Shown: piece after piece, positions 46,636 to 55,491 of the stretch
Position numbering within the stretch: the stretch's first letter is position 1
How the letters are laid out: each line of letters begins with the position of its first letter
Source: Mycobacterium paragordonae
GTDB taxonomy: Bacteria > Actinomycetota > Actinomycetes > Mycobacteriales > Mycobacteriaceae
Assembly (NCBI RefSeq): GCF_003614435.1
Contig: NZ_CP025546.1
Location: 3,534,001 to 3,598,000 of the forward strand
Length of the DNA stretch: 64,000 nucleotides
Reading direction: 5' to 3'
Translations under genes and position numbers: made by a program
Notes under the pieces: generated by a model
Database searches by the model: none
What the model was told of the DNA's origin: nothing
Seen by the model: the letters and a program-made list of their open reading frames with translations, nothing else

Positions 46636-49600
46636 CTACGGCCCGGTGCCAGTGGTGAAGAAGCCCGCCAGCTTTTCGCCGATGTTACGGACACCCGAAT
46701 TGAATGCCGCCGTCATGAGACCCACCGAACTCGTGTTTGCAAGCCCCGACATGGTGTTACCCCAGTTCGACACGCCCGATAAGAACTCGCCGACGTTGTT
46801 GTAACCCGACACCGCGCCCAGCAGCGTGGCCGGCACCTGGTTGAAGAAGCCCGAGGCGGCCGACCCGACATTCCTGTAGCCCGAGACACTCCCTGCACCG
46901 CTGTTGAAGAAGCCGGAGGACGGTGCGGTGGTCACGTTCCCGAAACCCGGGGTGCCATTGAAGTTGATCGGGATGGTGATCGGGCCCAGCCCACCGTTCA
47001 TCGTGACGTTCAGCGGGGCGGCGCCGATACTGAACCCGGGAATAGTGAACGCGCCGGTGCTGCCGCTCAGCGGAATGTCGAGGCCAATCCTCGGGATGCT
47101 AAAGCCACCTATGGTGAACCCACTGGTGCTGCCGCTTAGCGGGATGCCCAGGTCGATTCGGGGAATGCTGAAACCACCGATGCTGAATCCCGCTGTGGTG
47201 CCGCTTAGCGGGATGCCCAGGTCGATTCGGGGAATGCTGAAACCACCGATGCTGAACTCACTGGTGGCGCCGCTCAGTGGAATGTTCAGCCCGAACTCGG
47301 GGATGTTGATCTGAGCGATGGTGAACTCGGATGTCGCGCCCACCAGCGGGATATTGAGGTCGAACCGGGGAATGCCGAACCCGTTGACGAAGATGTTGCC
47401 GGTGGTGCCGCTGACTACCGGTCCGATCTCGAAGTGGCTCAGCGTGATAGGGCCGATGCTGCCATTGAGGACGTCCGGCAGGCCGGAGAGTCCGGGAACC
47501 CTGAATGGAACGACTCGAATGGTGACATCTACGGGCACCGTCACATTGAGTTTCACCGGGATGCCAGGGATGCTGATGTCCGGGACGACGACGCCGCCGA
47601 TTGTGCCGCCTGCACTCAGGTTTATCGGAATTGCGGGAATCGTGATGGGAGGCACAGTCACGCCGTTGATACCGCCGGCAGCCAACAAGTTCAACGGGAT
47701 GGGGGGGATGCCGATTGCCGGCACCGTGATCGGCCCCACTCCACCAGTCGCCATCAAGCTCAACGGGATGGGGGGGATGTCGATACTGGGCACCGTGATC
47801 GGCCCCACGCCACCCGTAGCCAAGAGGTTTAGCGGGATGGGGGGGATATCGATTGCGGGCACCGTGATAGGCCCCACTCCGCCGCCAGCCAGCAAATCCA
47901 GCGGGATCCCCGGAATCGTTATGTCGGGCACAGTGATCGGGCCGGCAGCACCGATCACGTTGACACTCAACGGAACTGTGGGAATTGTGATTGCGACGGA
48001 GCCGCCCACTATCCCCTGGTAGTCGCCTCGCCAGAACATACCGGTGCTGTAGTTCCCCGGGATCAGGGCGCCGGTGTTCACATTGCCGGTGTTGCCGAAG
48101 CCGGTGTTGATGTCACCGGGGTTCAGCACCCCGGTGTTGACATTGCCTGGGTTGAAGTCGCCGGTGTTGACGCTGCCGGCGTTGAAATTGCCGGTGTTGT
48201 GACTACCCGTGTTGGCGAAGCCGGTGTTGACGCTGCCGACATTAAACAAGCCGCTATTGGCGTTGCCCGCGTTGCCCACGCCATTGTTATAACTGCCGGA
48301 GTTTCCGATGCCGAAGTTTCCGGTGCCAGAATTGAAGAACCCGACGTTGCCGGTTCCGGAGTTGCCGAAGCCGAGGTTGCCGCTGCCGGAGTTCAACGCG
48401 CCGAACCCGATTTGATTGTCGCCGGTCAGCCCGATCCCGAAGTTGCCGTTGCCCGTATTGCCGAAGCCGATATTGCCGTTGCCGACGTTGCCGAAGCCGA
48501 TGTTCAGGTTGCCGATATTTCCGAAGCCGATGTTCTGCAGACCCGCTGTGAGCCCGGCACCGGCGTTGGCGAACCCGAAGTTGCCCGCACCGACATTGCC
48601 GAAGCCAAAATTGTTGTCGCCGAGGTTGCCGAAGCCAAGACTCGTGCCGCCGACGTTGCCGGCGCCGAAGTTGAGGTTTCCGACATTTCCGAGACCGAGG
48701 TTGTAGTTGCCGACGTTGGCGGCACCCACGTTGAGGCTGCCGTTGTTCGCGAAGCCCAGGCTCAGGGGCGGGCCCGCTGACCCGCCCTGCAGGATGCCGG
48801 CCACGTGGTCACCGACATTGGCGACACCCGAGGTGAACGAGGCTGTCGCCTGGCCGAGTGTGCCGGTGTTGAACAGACCAGAGACAGAATTGCCGAGGTT
48901 CGCGATGCCCGATGTCAGCGGACCGACGTTGAAGAGGCCGGAGCTCCCCAATGCGTTCGACGCGGCGTTCCAGAAACCGGACGCACCCGCCCCGATGTTG
49001 CCGAAGCCGGAGGTACTGCCGCTGCCACTGTTGAAGAACCCGGACGACGGCGATCCGGTCGAGTTCCCGAAGCCGGGAGTGCCACCGATGTTGATCGGGA
49101 TTTCGATAGGGCCGGCGCTGCCGGTGACTTGCAGACCCAGCGGTATGGGGGAAATGGTGATCGGCGGTGTGGTCAGGGGGCCCAGAACACCACCCACGTT
49201 GACGCCCAACGGAATCGGGTCAAGAGCCAAACCATTCGGGAACAACGTCAGCGGACCCAGACCACCACCCACGTTGATACCCAGCGGAATCGGGTCAAGA
49301 GCCAAACCATTCGGGAACAACGTCAGCGGACCCAGACCACCACCCACGTTGATAGCCAACGGAATCGGGTCAAGAGTCAAACCATTCGGGAACAACGTTA
49401 CGGGACCCAGATCACCACCTACCTGGATACCCAACGGAATCCCGGGAAGCGTGATCGGCGGAGTACTGAACGGGCCGATGGTGCCACCGACGTTGATACC
49501 CAGGGGAATCCCGGGAAGGTTGATGGTGGGGGTGTTGATCCCGCCGATGCTGCCGCCCACGCTGATACCGCCAACGGTCAGGTCGATCTGGGAGGGACCG

Positions 49601-51477
49601 ATGGTTCCCGGGGCGGACGGCAGACCGATCAAGGCGAAATTGAAGGGTGATTGGGGAATCTGAATCGGGATGGACAGCGTCTGGCTCGTCAAATCTAACG
49701 TTATTGGATTAATACTGATGGGCGGAATGCTGATCGGGCCGACGAGAGCACCATTGCTATTGATACCCAAGCCGATCGCAGGAATACCGATGGGCGGGAT
49801 GCCGATTGGGCCGACGAGAGCACCGTTACTGTTGATACCCAAGCCAATCTTGGGAATCGTGATCGGCGGCACCGTGATCGATCCGACCAACGCACCATTG
49901 CTGTTGATACCTAACCCGATATTGGGAATGGTGATGGGCGGAACGGTGATCGGACCTACCAGCGCGCCAGAACTGTTGATTCCCAAGCCGATCGGCGGAA
50001 TCGCGATCGGAGGAACGGCGATCGGTCCGACCAGCGCGCCGTTGCTGTCGATGCCTAAGCTGATCTGGGGAATGGTGATGGGCGGCACGGTGAGTGGGCC
50101 GAGACTGCCCAGGCCACCGAGGTTCAACCCTGCCGCTGGGATGGTGATCGTGCCGGAGAAGCCGCCCAGGCCTTGGTAGTCGCCCCGCCAGAACATTCCG
50201 TTGTTGTAATTGCCCAGATTCCATGCGCCGGTGTTGACGTCGCCGGTGTTGCCGAAGCCGGTGTTGAGGTCGCCGGGGTTCATGAAGCCGGTGTTGGAGT
50301 TGCCCAGGTTGAAATCGCCTGTGTTCAGGCCCCCGATGTTGAAGTTGCCGGTGTTGTAGCTGCCCAGGTTGGCAAGACCGGTGTTGACATTGCCGACATT
50401 GAACAGGCCCGTGTTGGCGATGCCCGCGTTGCCAAAGCCGGTGTTGAAGCTGCCGGAGTTGCCGAGGCCGAAGTTTCCGGTGCCGGAGTTGAACAAGCCG
50501 ACGTTACCGGTACCTGAGTTACCAATACCGATGTTCCCGGTGCCGGAGTTGAGTGCACCGAAACCCACCTGATTGTCGCCGGTGAGTCCGAAGCCGATGT
50601 TGCCGTTGCCGGTATTGCCGAAGCCGATGTTGCCGTTGCCGGTATTGCCGAAACCGACGTTATTGTTCCCGATGTTGGCGAAGCCGAAGTTCTGCAGGCC
50701 CGCGGTAAGCCCCGGCCCGATGTTGGCGAAGCCCAGGTTGCCGGTGCCGACGTTGCCGAAGCCGACGTTGCTGTCACCCAGATTTCCGAAACCGAGGATG
50801 CCGCTACCGATATTGCCGGCACCGAGATTGTAGTTACCGATGTTTGCGCTGCCGATGTTCACGTTGCCGGAATTCGCCGCACCAATGCTGCCGTAGCCCG
50901 AGTTGGCGAAGCCCACGTTGAAGTTCGGCTCGATAGAGGTCTGCAACAGCGCCAGGAAATTCGCCGGTTGCGCGAACGGTGTCAGGCTCGCGGCAATTGC
51001 CGAGGCCCCGGCATGGTAGGCCGACATCGCCGATACATCCAGAGCCCACATCTCTTCGTAGAAGCTCTCCATGACGGCGATCGCGGGAGCGTTTTGTCCG
51101 AACAGGTTCGAAAACACCAGCGATACCAGCTGACTCCGGTTGGCCGACACCAACTCCGGCAGCACCATCGCCGCCCGGACCGCCTCGAACTCGGCGACCA
51201 GCGCTCCGGCCTGGGTGGCCGCCTGCGTGGCTTGCGATGCGGCAAGAGCGAGCCACCCCGCATACGGCGCGGCGGTGGCCGCCATCGCCAACGATGCCGC
51301 TCCCTGCCATGCACCACCGACCAACCCCGACGTCACCGATTCAAAAGACGCCGCGGCTGTGCCCAACTCGTCTGCAAGCCCTTCCCACGCGGCCGCCGCC
51401 GCCAACATCGGCTGCACTCCCGCCCCTGCATGTATCAGAGCCGAATTGATCTCGGGGGGCAGCACAAAAAAGCTCAT
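46636..51477 (-). CDS. PPE-MPTR family protein with duplicated body, 1613 residues (PPE35 position)
   Basis: The N terminus [20 protein letters not shown] is a PPE domain (1-180) with WxG turn [12 protein letters not shown]. What follows occurs twice. Body 1: NxGxGNxG repeats (about 181-434), ending in [10 protein letters not shown]; an Ile/Pro-rich repeat stretch (about 434-800; [20 protein letters not shown] type); and an SGxxNxG terminal module (about 800-893). Body 2: NxGxGNxG (about 900-1155), again ending in FWRGDYQG; an Ile/Pro-rich stretch (about 1158-1510); and a second terminal module (about 1513-1613). The position matches Rv1918c (PPE35), which I recall as about 987 residues, consistent with one body there. 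Export to the surface by an ESX system is expected. Confidence 0.93.
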   Translation of the reverse strand: MSFFVLPPEINSALIHAGAGVQPMLAAAAAWEGLADELGTAAASFESVTSGLVGGAWQGAASLAMAATAAPYAGWLALAASQATQAATQAGALVAEFEAVRAAMVLPELVSANRSQLVSLVFSNLFGQNAPAIAVMESFYEEMWALDVSAMSAYHAGASAIAASLTPFAQPANFLALLQTSIEPNFNVGFANSGYGSIGAANSGNVNIGSANIGNYNLGAGNIGSGILGFGNLGDSNVGFGNVGTGNLGFANIGPGLTAGLQNFGFANIGNNNVGFGNTGNGNIGFGNTGNGNIGFGLTGDNQVGFGALNSGTGNIGIGNSGTGNVGLFNSGTGNFGLGNSGSFNTGFGNAGIANTGLFNVGNVNTGLANLGSYNTGNFNIGGLNTGDFNLGNSNTGFMNPGDLNTGFGNTGDVNTGAWNLGNYNNGMFWRGDYQGLGGFSGTITIPAAGLNLGGLGSLGPLTVPPITIPQISLGIDSNGALVGPIAVPPIAIPPIGLGINSSGALVGPITVPPITIPNIGLGINSNGALVGSITVPPITIPKIGLGINSNGALVGPIGIPPIGIPAIGLGINSNGALVGPISIPPISINPITLDLTSQTLSIPIQIPQSPFNFALIGLPSAPGTIGPSQIDLTVGGISVGGSIGGINTPTINLPGIPLGINVGGTIGPFSTPPITLPGIPLGIQVGGDLGPVTLFPNGLTLDPIPLAINVGGGLGPLTLFPNGLALDPIPLGINVGGGLGPLTLFPNGLALDPIPLGVNVGGVLGPLTTPPITISPIPLGLQVTGSAGPIEIPINIGGTPGFGNSTGSPSSGFFNSGSGSTSGFGNIGAGASGFWNAASNALGSSGLFNVGPLTSGIANLGNSVSGLFNTGTLGQATASFTSGVANVGDHVAGILQGGSAGPPLSLGFANNGSLNVGAANVGNYNLGLGNVGNLNFGAGNVGGTSLGFGNLGDNNFGFGNVGAGNFGFANAGAGLTAGLQNIGFGNIGNLNIGFGNVGNGNIGFGNTGNGNFGIGLTGDNQIGFGALNSGSGNLGFGNSGTGNVGFFNSGTGNFGIGNSGSYNNGVGNAGNANSGLFNVGSVNTGFANTGSHNTGNFNAGSVNTGDFNPGNVNTGVLNPGDINTGFGNTGNVNTGALIPGNYSTGMFWRGDYQGIVGGSVAITIPTVPLSVNVIGAAGPITVPDITIPGIPLDLLAGGGVGPITVPAIDIPPIPLNLLATGGVGPITVPSIDIPPIPLSLMATGGVGPITVPAIGIPPIPLNLLAAGGINGVTVPPITIPAIPINLSAGGTIGGVVVPDISIPGIPVKLNVTVPVDVTIRVVPFRVPGLSGLPDVLNGSIGPITLSHFEIGPVVSGTTGNIFVNGFGIPRFDLNIPLVGATSEFTIAQINIPEFGLNIPLSGATSEFSIGGFSIPRIDLGIPLSGTTAGFSIGGFSIPRIDLGIPLSGSTSGFTIGGFSIPRIGLDIPLSGSTGAFTIPGFSIGAAPLNVTMNGGLGPITIPINFNGTPGFGNVTTAPSSGFFNSGAGSVSGYRNVGSAASGFFNQVPATLLGAVSGYNNVGEFLSGVSNWGNTMSGLANTSSVGLMTAAFNSGVRNIGEKLAGFFTTGTGP

Positions 51478-52256
51478 CGCCTTACCTCTCTAAGGTGGCA
51501 TCACGCCATGACAGCCCCTGACGACCGGTGAGACCCCCCACCCACGGACGACGACAGACTGGTGTTCGTAGCGGACAAGTTACGCGGTGATCCGGGGTGC
51601 AAACCGGCCGATTTATCTAACCGAGATCTAAACGTTATCGAACTGTGATAATTAATGAGCGTGCGTGAAAAATTACTTTACATGGCAAAGACGGAGCGGG
51701 AGTTCCGCCTGCTTTGTCAAAGCCAGGCTCCGTCGCTCTGACGCGGAGCACGCAGTGCAGCAAGGGAATTCGGTCGCCGCTGCGACGGGACCGCTCATGT
51801 CGTGGAATGATCTTGAAGACGCCCAAACACAATCTGCACAACTGGTTACTATGTCTCACAAATGTGCATATTCGGCTAAATCGGCTTTCTTGCCTTCGCC
51901 TGGGTGCTTCAAAGTCAAGAAAGCCGTTCACTTCCAGCGGTTTTACATCCCGAGGTAGGCGAGGGACGGCGCGGGCGACGGCTCCACCACAGCATCAAAC
52001 CGCCGACGCCCGCCAGACATAGCCGGCAGCTCACCGACCGCGCGCCCGGGCCGGTTTGCCAGCCGCCTTCCCAATGCTCCTGAGCGCTAACAGGATTCGG
52101 GCCACCTGCCCGCATTACGTGGCTCTGCTCGCGGCGCGTTCAGGCCGTTCGATTTCCAAGGGCCGGGAAGATGCCGTCGTCAGCAGTTTCCACGCGCAGG
52201 TTACGGGGTATGCGGCCCAGGCATCCCTGCAAGACGAGAGTGGAGATTGGAAGCTG
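51478..52256. other. Divergent intergenic region between PPE-MPTR and the glycine-rich lipoprotein gene
   Basis: 779 bases with no convincing gene. The PPE-proximal 350 bases are A/T-rich for this genome and carry the shared upstream element. An open frame reaching into the lipoprotein gene from 52056 has no signal sequence of its own and is treated as untranslated. Confidence 0.65.
51626..51682 (-). promoter_or_regulatory. Shared upstream element in front of PPE-MPTR (PPE35 position)
   Basis: Read toward the gene: TGTAAAG (51682-51676), 36 bases, then GATAACGTTTAGATCTC (from 51639), with TAGATAAATC three bases later, about 130 bases upstream of the ATG. Spacing and both blocks match the element upstream of the other PPE gene. 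Confidence 0.65.
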
Positions 52257-52682
52257 ATGAGAACTGGAGCTAGGACTGCCCTCGCAACCTTCGGCGGTGG
52301 AGCCATGCTCGTCATGGCCGTCGCCTGTGGCGGCGGAGATAACAAAGGCCCGAGCAGCAGCACCACCCCGTCGTCGTCGACGACACCGACGACCATGTCC
52401 AGCACTGCTCCCTCCAGCGGCGCGGCGCCCTCGGAAACCCAGCCCGGTGGCGCACCCGGACCGAGCGGCACCGGCGGACCCAATGGTGGTGGCGGCAGTG
52501 TTCCGGGCGGCCCGACCGGCGGCGGCGGCCCCGGTGGTGGTGGCGGCAGTGTTCCGGGCGGCCCGACCGGCGGCGGCGGCCCCGGTGGCGGCAGCGGCAG
52601 CATTCCCGGAGTCGGCGGTGGCGGTGGCGGTCCGGGTGGCGGCGGCGGTTGCGTCGGCAACATCTGCGGCAGCATTCCCTGA
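52257..52682 (+). CDS. Glycine-rich putative lipoprotein
   Basis: This encodes 141 residues. The N terminus MRTGARTALATFGGGAMLVM leads to a lipobox-like AVAC with Cys24, followed by GGGDN, so lipid anchoring to the membrane is likely though position -3 is Ala rather than Leu. Residues 33-60 are Ser/Thr/Pro-rich, a typical wall-spanning spacer. Residues about 78-128 are three 17-residue glycine/proline repeats (GGGGSVPGGPTGGGGPG, the last degenerate). The end has two cysteines (GCVGNICGSIP). The start follows TGGAGATTGG. A strong terminator lies 27 bases downstream. No family recognised. Confidence 0.75.
   Translation: MRTGARTALATFGGGAMLVMAVACGGGDNKGPSSSTTPSSSTTPTTMSSTAPSSGAAPSETQPGGAPGPSGTGGPNGGGGSVPGGPTGGGGPGGGGGSVPGGPTGGGGPGGGSGSIPGVGGGGGGPGGGGGCVGNICGSIP
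52488..52640 (+). repeat. 51-base tandem repeat in the glycine-rich lipoprotein gene
   Basis: Two almost identical 51-base copies and a diverged third, each encoding 17 residues of the type GGGGSVPGGPTGGGGPG. Confidence 0.75.
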
Positions 52683-52707
52683 TCGCGCGCAACAACCGAC
52701 GATCTCC

Positions 52708-52740
52708 AGACGAGGACCGGGGCAACCCGGTCCTCGTTTG
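52708..52740 (+). terminator. Intrinsic terminator after the glycine-rich lipoprotein gene
   Basis: A 12-base perfect stem (ACGAGGACCGGG / CCCGGTCCTCGT, 52710-52721 and 52726-52737) closed by a GCAA tetraloop of the stable GNRA type, followed by TTGTCG. One of the clearest terminators in the window. Confidence 0.88.
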
Positions 52741-52748
52741 TCGTCCGG

Positions 52749-52834
52749 CACCATTTCGGTGCGCATCGTCATCGGGCTCGCAAGTCTTGCCCGACTCCTC
52801 AGCCCACCATTCCGGTGCGCATCGTCATCGGGCT
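52749..52834. repeat. Direct repeat upstream of the luciferase-like monooxygenase gene
   Basis: A 30-base sequence at 52749-52778 is repeated at 52805-52834 with a single T/C difference, 56 bases apart. The core shared by both is CGGTGCGCATCGTCATCGGG. The second copy ends 35 bases before the ATG at 52870. Confidence 0.9.
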
Positions 52835-52869
52835 AGTGTTCGGACAGCGGCAATTGCAAGGGAGCCCCA

Positions 52870-54033
52870 ATGGCGAAGCTCAGGTTCGGATACTTCATCG
52901 CCCCTTTTCACCGCGCCGGCACCAACCCGACGCTCGCCCTGCAACGTGACCTGGAGTTCGTCGAGCACCTCGACGCGCTCGGTTTCGACGAGGCGTGGAT
53001 CGGCGAGCATCACTCCGCCGGCAGCGAAATCATCAGCTCCCCGGAGGTGTTCATCGGCGCTGCGGCCCAGCGCGCCAAGCGAATTCGATTCGGCACGGGC
53101 GTAATCTCGCTGTCGTACCACAACCCACTCTGGGTTGCCGACCGGTTGATGCTGCTCGATCACCTCACCCACGGCCGCATCATCGGCGGGGTCGGGCCGG
53201 GCTCGCTGCCCACCGACTCGTCGATGATCGGACTGACTCCCACCGACACCCGCGAGTTGCTGGAAACCAATCTCGACATCGTCGTCCGCCTGCTGGCGGG
53301 GGAGACCGTCTCCGCCAAGACCGCCACCCATCAGCTTTATGACGCGAAACTGCAACTTGCTCCCTATTCCGACGGCGGGATTCCGCTGGCGGTGGCGGCG
53401 GTCGCATCACCGACCGGTGCCCGCCTGGCCGGCAAGCACGGCATCGGCCTGCTGTCGATCGGCGCCACGCTGACCATCGAAGGCTTCGACGCGCTGGCCT
53501 ACCACTGGGGCATCGTCGAAGAGCGAGCCCAGGCCTTCGGCACCCAAGTCGATCGGAGCAACTGGAGTCTGGTGGGCCCCATGCACATCGCGGAAACCGA
53601 CGAGCAGGCCCGCGCCGACGTGAAGTTCGGCATCGAGCCCTGGTTCCGCTACTTCCAGAAGGTCGCCGCCTTCCCGCAGATGACGATGCCGGGGGATCGG
53701 CTCGACGAAATGATCGACATGATCAACGACAACGGCGCCGGAGTCATCGGCACGCCGGAACGGGCACGCGAACAGGTGCAGCGGTTGTGGGATCAGTCAG
53801 GCGGTTTCGGCTGCATGCTGCAGATGGGTCACGAGTGGGCGAATCCGGCCGCGACCAGACGCTCAGCCGAACTGTTCGCCGCCGAAGTGATGCCGCATTT
53901 TCAGGGCCAGGGACAACCCACGCTCGACGCTGCGACGCGCGCCGGGCAGATGCGCGACGACCTGGCCGCCACCCAGCTGCAGGCCATCGAGCACATGACC
54001 AAGAAGTACCAGGACGAGCTCAGCGCGAAGTAG
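52870..54033 (+). CDS. Luciferase-like flavin-dependent monooxygenase
   Basis: This encodes 387 residues, the size of limonene monooxygenase LimB and similar enzymes. The bacterial luciferase TIM barrel is clear: KLRFGYFIAPFH, LEFVEHLDALGFDEAWIGEHHSAGSEIISSPEVFIG, IRFGTGVISLSYHNPLWVADRL and LDHLTHGRIIGGVGPGSLPTD. It uses FMNH2 supplied by a separate reductase and O2 to oxidise an unknown substrate; no reductase gene is adjacent. The ribosome binding site is AAGGGAGCCCC. It stands alone between the terminator at 52708 and the convergent Rv1919c-like gene. Confidence 0.9.
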   Translation: MAKLRFGYFIAPFHRAGTNPTLALQRDLEFVEHLDALGFDEAWIGEHHSAGSEIISSPEVFIGAAAQRAKRIRFGTGVISLSYHNPLWVADRLMLLDHLTHGRIIGGVGPGSLPTDSSMIGLTPTDTRELLETNLDIVVRLLAGETVSAKTATHQLYDAKLQLAPYSDGGIPLAVAAVASPTGARLAGKHGIGLLSIGATLTIEGFDALAYHWGIVEERAQAFGTQVDRSNWSLVGPMHIAETDEQARADVKFGIEPWFRYFQKVAAFPQMTMPGDRLDEMIDMINDNGAGVIGTPERAREQVQRLWDQSGGFGCMLQMGHEWANPAATRRSAELFAAEVMPHFQGQGQPTLDAATRAGQMRDDLAATQLQAIEHMTKKYQDELSAK

Positions 54034-54059
54034 CAACGAAAGGCACTGCGCCCCACCGC

Positions 54060-54527
54060 TTATCGGGCAGTTCCGGCTTCGCGTTCGGCGGCCTGAACCA
54101 GCTTGCCGGCAAAGAATTTGACCGCACCGCCCATCGCCGCCCGGACCGCCGGGCCGGTGCCGCGGGCCTTTTCGGTGAACGAGCCGCTCCAGCGGATGTC
54201 GGTGCCTCCCGACGCAGTGGGGGTGAGAACCACCTCGCCCTGGTAGTCCTTCGCCGGCTGCGGCGAACCCACCAGCTTGTAGACGTGCCGGCGATCCTGT
54301 TCGTACTCGACAGTCTCCTCCTGCACGAACACCGGAAACATGCCCAGTTTACGAATCGCGCCAGCCCCGCCGGGCGCCGGGTTTCCCTGGCGAACCCAGC
54401 TCGAGGAGACGACGATCGGCTTCGCCCAGGACGACCAGTTGCCTCCATCGGCGACCAACCGGAACACTGTCGCAGGCGGCGCGCTGGTGGTCTTGTTGAC
54501 CTCGAACGTGAACTTACGACCCGACAT
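54060..54527 (-). CDS. SRPBCC-fold protein, Rv1919c-like
   Basis: This encodes 155 residues, against 154 in Rv1919c. It has the polyketide-cyclase/START-like pattern FTFEVNKTTSAPPATVFRLVADGGNWSSW, then QDRRHVYKLVGSPQPAKDYQGEVVLTP, GTDIRWSGSFTEKARGTGP and a long C-terminal helix. It is a soluble protein with a predicted hydrophobic ligand cavity. Divergent from the acyltransferase-like gene. Ligand unknown. Confidence 0.87.
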   Translation of the reverse strand: MSGRKFTFEVNKTTSAPPATVFRLVADGGNWSSWAKPIVVSSSWVRQGNPAPGGAGAIRKLGMFPVFVQEETVEYEQDRRHVYKLVGSPQPAKDYQGEVVLTPTASGGTDIRWSGSFTEKARGTGPAVRAAMGGAVKFFAGKLVQAAEREAGTAR

Positions 54528-54662
54528 GCCTGACTCCCACCGTGACGACTGCCCGAGAATGTGCTGCCGGGTACCCTACCGGGCCGGCTCAGGTCGGTAC
54601 CGCCGGGGATCTGACCGGCCAAAACGATTCCGCACAACCGCGGACAGAGGCATACTCTCGGT

Positions 54663-55487
54663 GTGCCAAACGCCGACACCGTATCCGTCCCGCCCACCCC
54701 CACGAAGGCCGACGTCACCGCGGCGCTGAACCTGATCAAGCCGCTGCGAAAGCTGATCAAGCCCAAGGTCTACGGCATCGACAACGTGCCTACCGAACGC
54801 GCCCTGCTGGTGGGCAACCACAACACGCTCGGCATGGTGGACGCTCCGTTGCTGGCCGCCGAACTGTGGGAGCGGGGCAGGATGGTCCGCTCCCTCGGCG
54901 ACCACGCGCACTTCAAGGTTCCCGGCTGGGGCGATGCGCTGACCCGCATGGGCGTCGTGGACGGCACCCGCGAAAACGCATCCGAGTTGATGCGGCGGGG
55001 CGAGTTGGTGATGGTGTTCCCCGGCGGCGGCCGCGAGGTCAACAAGCTCAAGAACGAGCAGTACAAGTTGGTGTGGAAGAACCGACTCGGCTTCGCGCGC
55101 TTGGCAATTCAATACGGGTATCCGATCATCCCGTTCGCTTCGGTGGGCGCCGAACATGGCATCGACATAATTCTGGACAACGAGTCTCCGCTGATGGCGC
55201 CGATGAAATTCCTGACGGAAAAGCTGCTCGGCTCGCCCGACGGACCGCCCCTGGTGCGTGGTGTCGGATTGACGCCGGTGCCCAGGCCCGAGCGCCAGTA
55301 CTACTGGTTCGGCGAGCCGATCAACACCACGGAGTTCAGCGGACAGGAAGCCAACGACAACGCCGCACGCAAGGTGCGTGAACGCACCGCGGCCGCGGTC
55401 GAACACGGCATCGAGCTGATGCTCGCCGAGCGGGAAGCCGACCCGAACCGGTCACTGGTCGGACGGCTGCTGCGCTCCGACAGTTGA
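54663..55487 (+). CDS. Lysophospholipid/DGAT-type acyltransferase-like protein (Rv1920-like)
   Basis: This encodes 274 residues from a GTG; Rv1920 is about 287. The family core VGNHNTLGMVDAPLLAAEL has the catalytic His followed by Asp seven residues later, rather than the usual HX4D spacing of PlsC enzymes. VMVFPGGGREVNKLKNEQYKLVW is the FPGG.RE motif shared with diacylglycerol and phytyl-ester acyltransferases, and IPFASVGAEHGIDII follows. Membrane association is likely through the amphipathic N terminus. It probably acylates a glycerolipid or alcohol. Four bases separate it from the next gene, a serine hydrolase lipoprotein. Confidence 0.82.
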   Translation: MPNADTVSVPPTPTKADVTAALNLIKPLRKLIKPKVYGIDNVPTERALLVGNHNTLGMVDAPLLAAELWERGRMVRSLGDHAHFKVPGWGDALTRMGVVDGTRENASELMRRGELVMVFPGGGREVNKLKNEQYKLVWKNRLGFARLAIQYGYPIIPFASVGAEHGIDIILDNESPLMAPMKFLTEKLLGSPDGPPLVRGVGLTPVPRPERQYYWFGEPINTTEFSGQEANDNAARKVRERTAAAVEHGIELMLAEREADPNRSLVGRLLRSDS

Positions 55488-55491
55488 CTCC

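Noticed and set aside
46182..46658. 158-codon frame downstream of the large PE_PGRS
   Set aside because: It runs through a GGGCC microsatellite and into the PPE gene on the opposite strand; no protein features.
52056..52256. Upstream extension of the glycine-rich lipoprotein frame
   Set aside because: The extra 67 residues would bury the signal peptide; the internal ATG at 52257 has its own ribosome binding site and precedes a lipobox.
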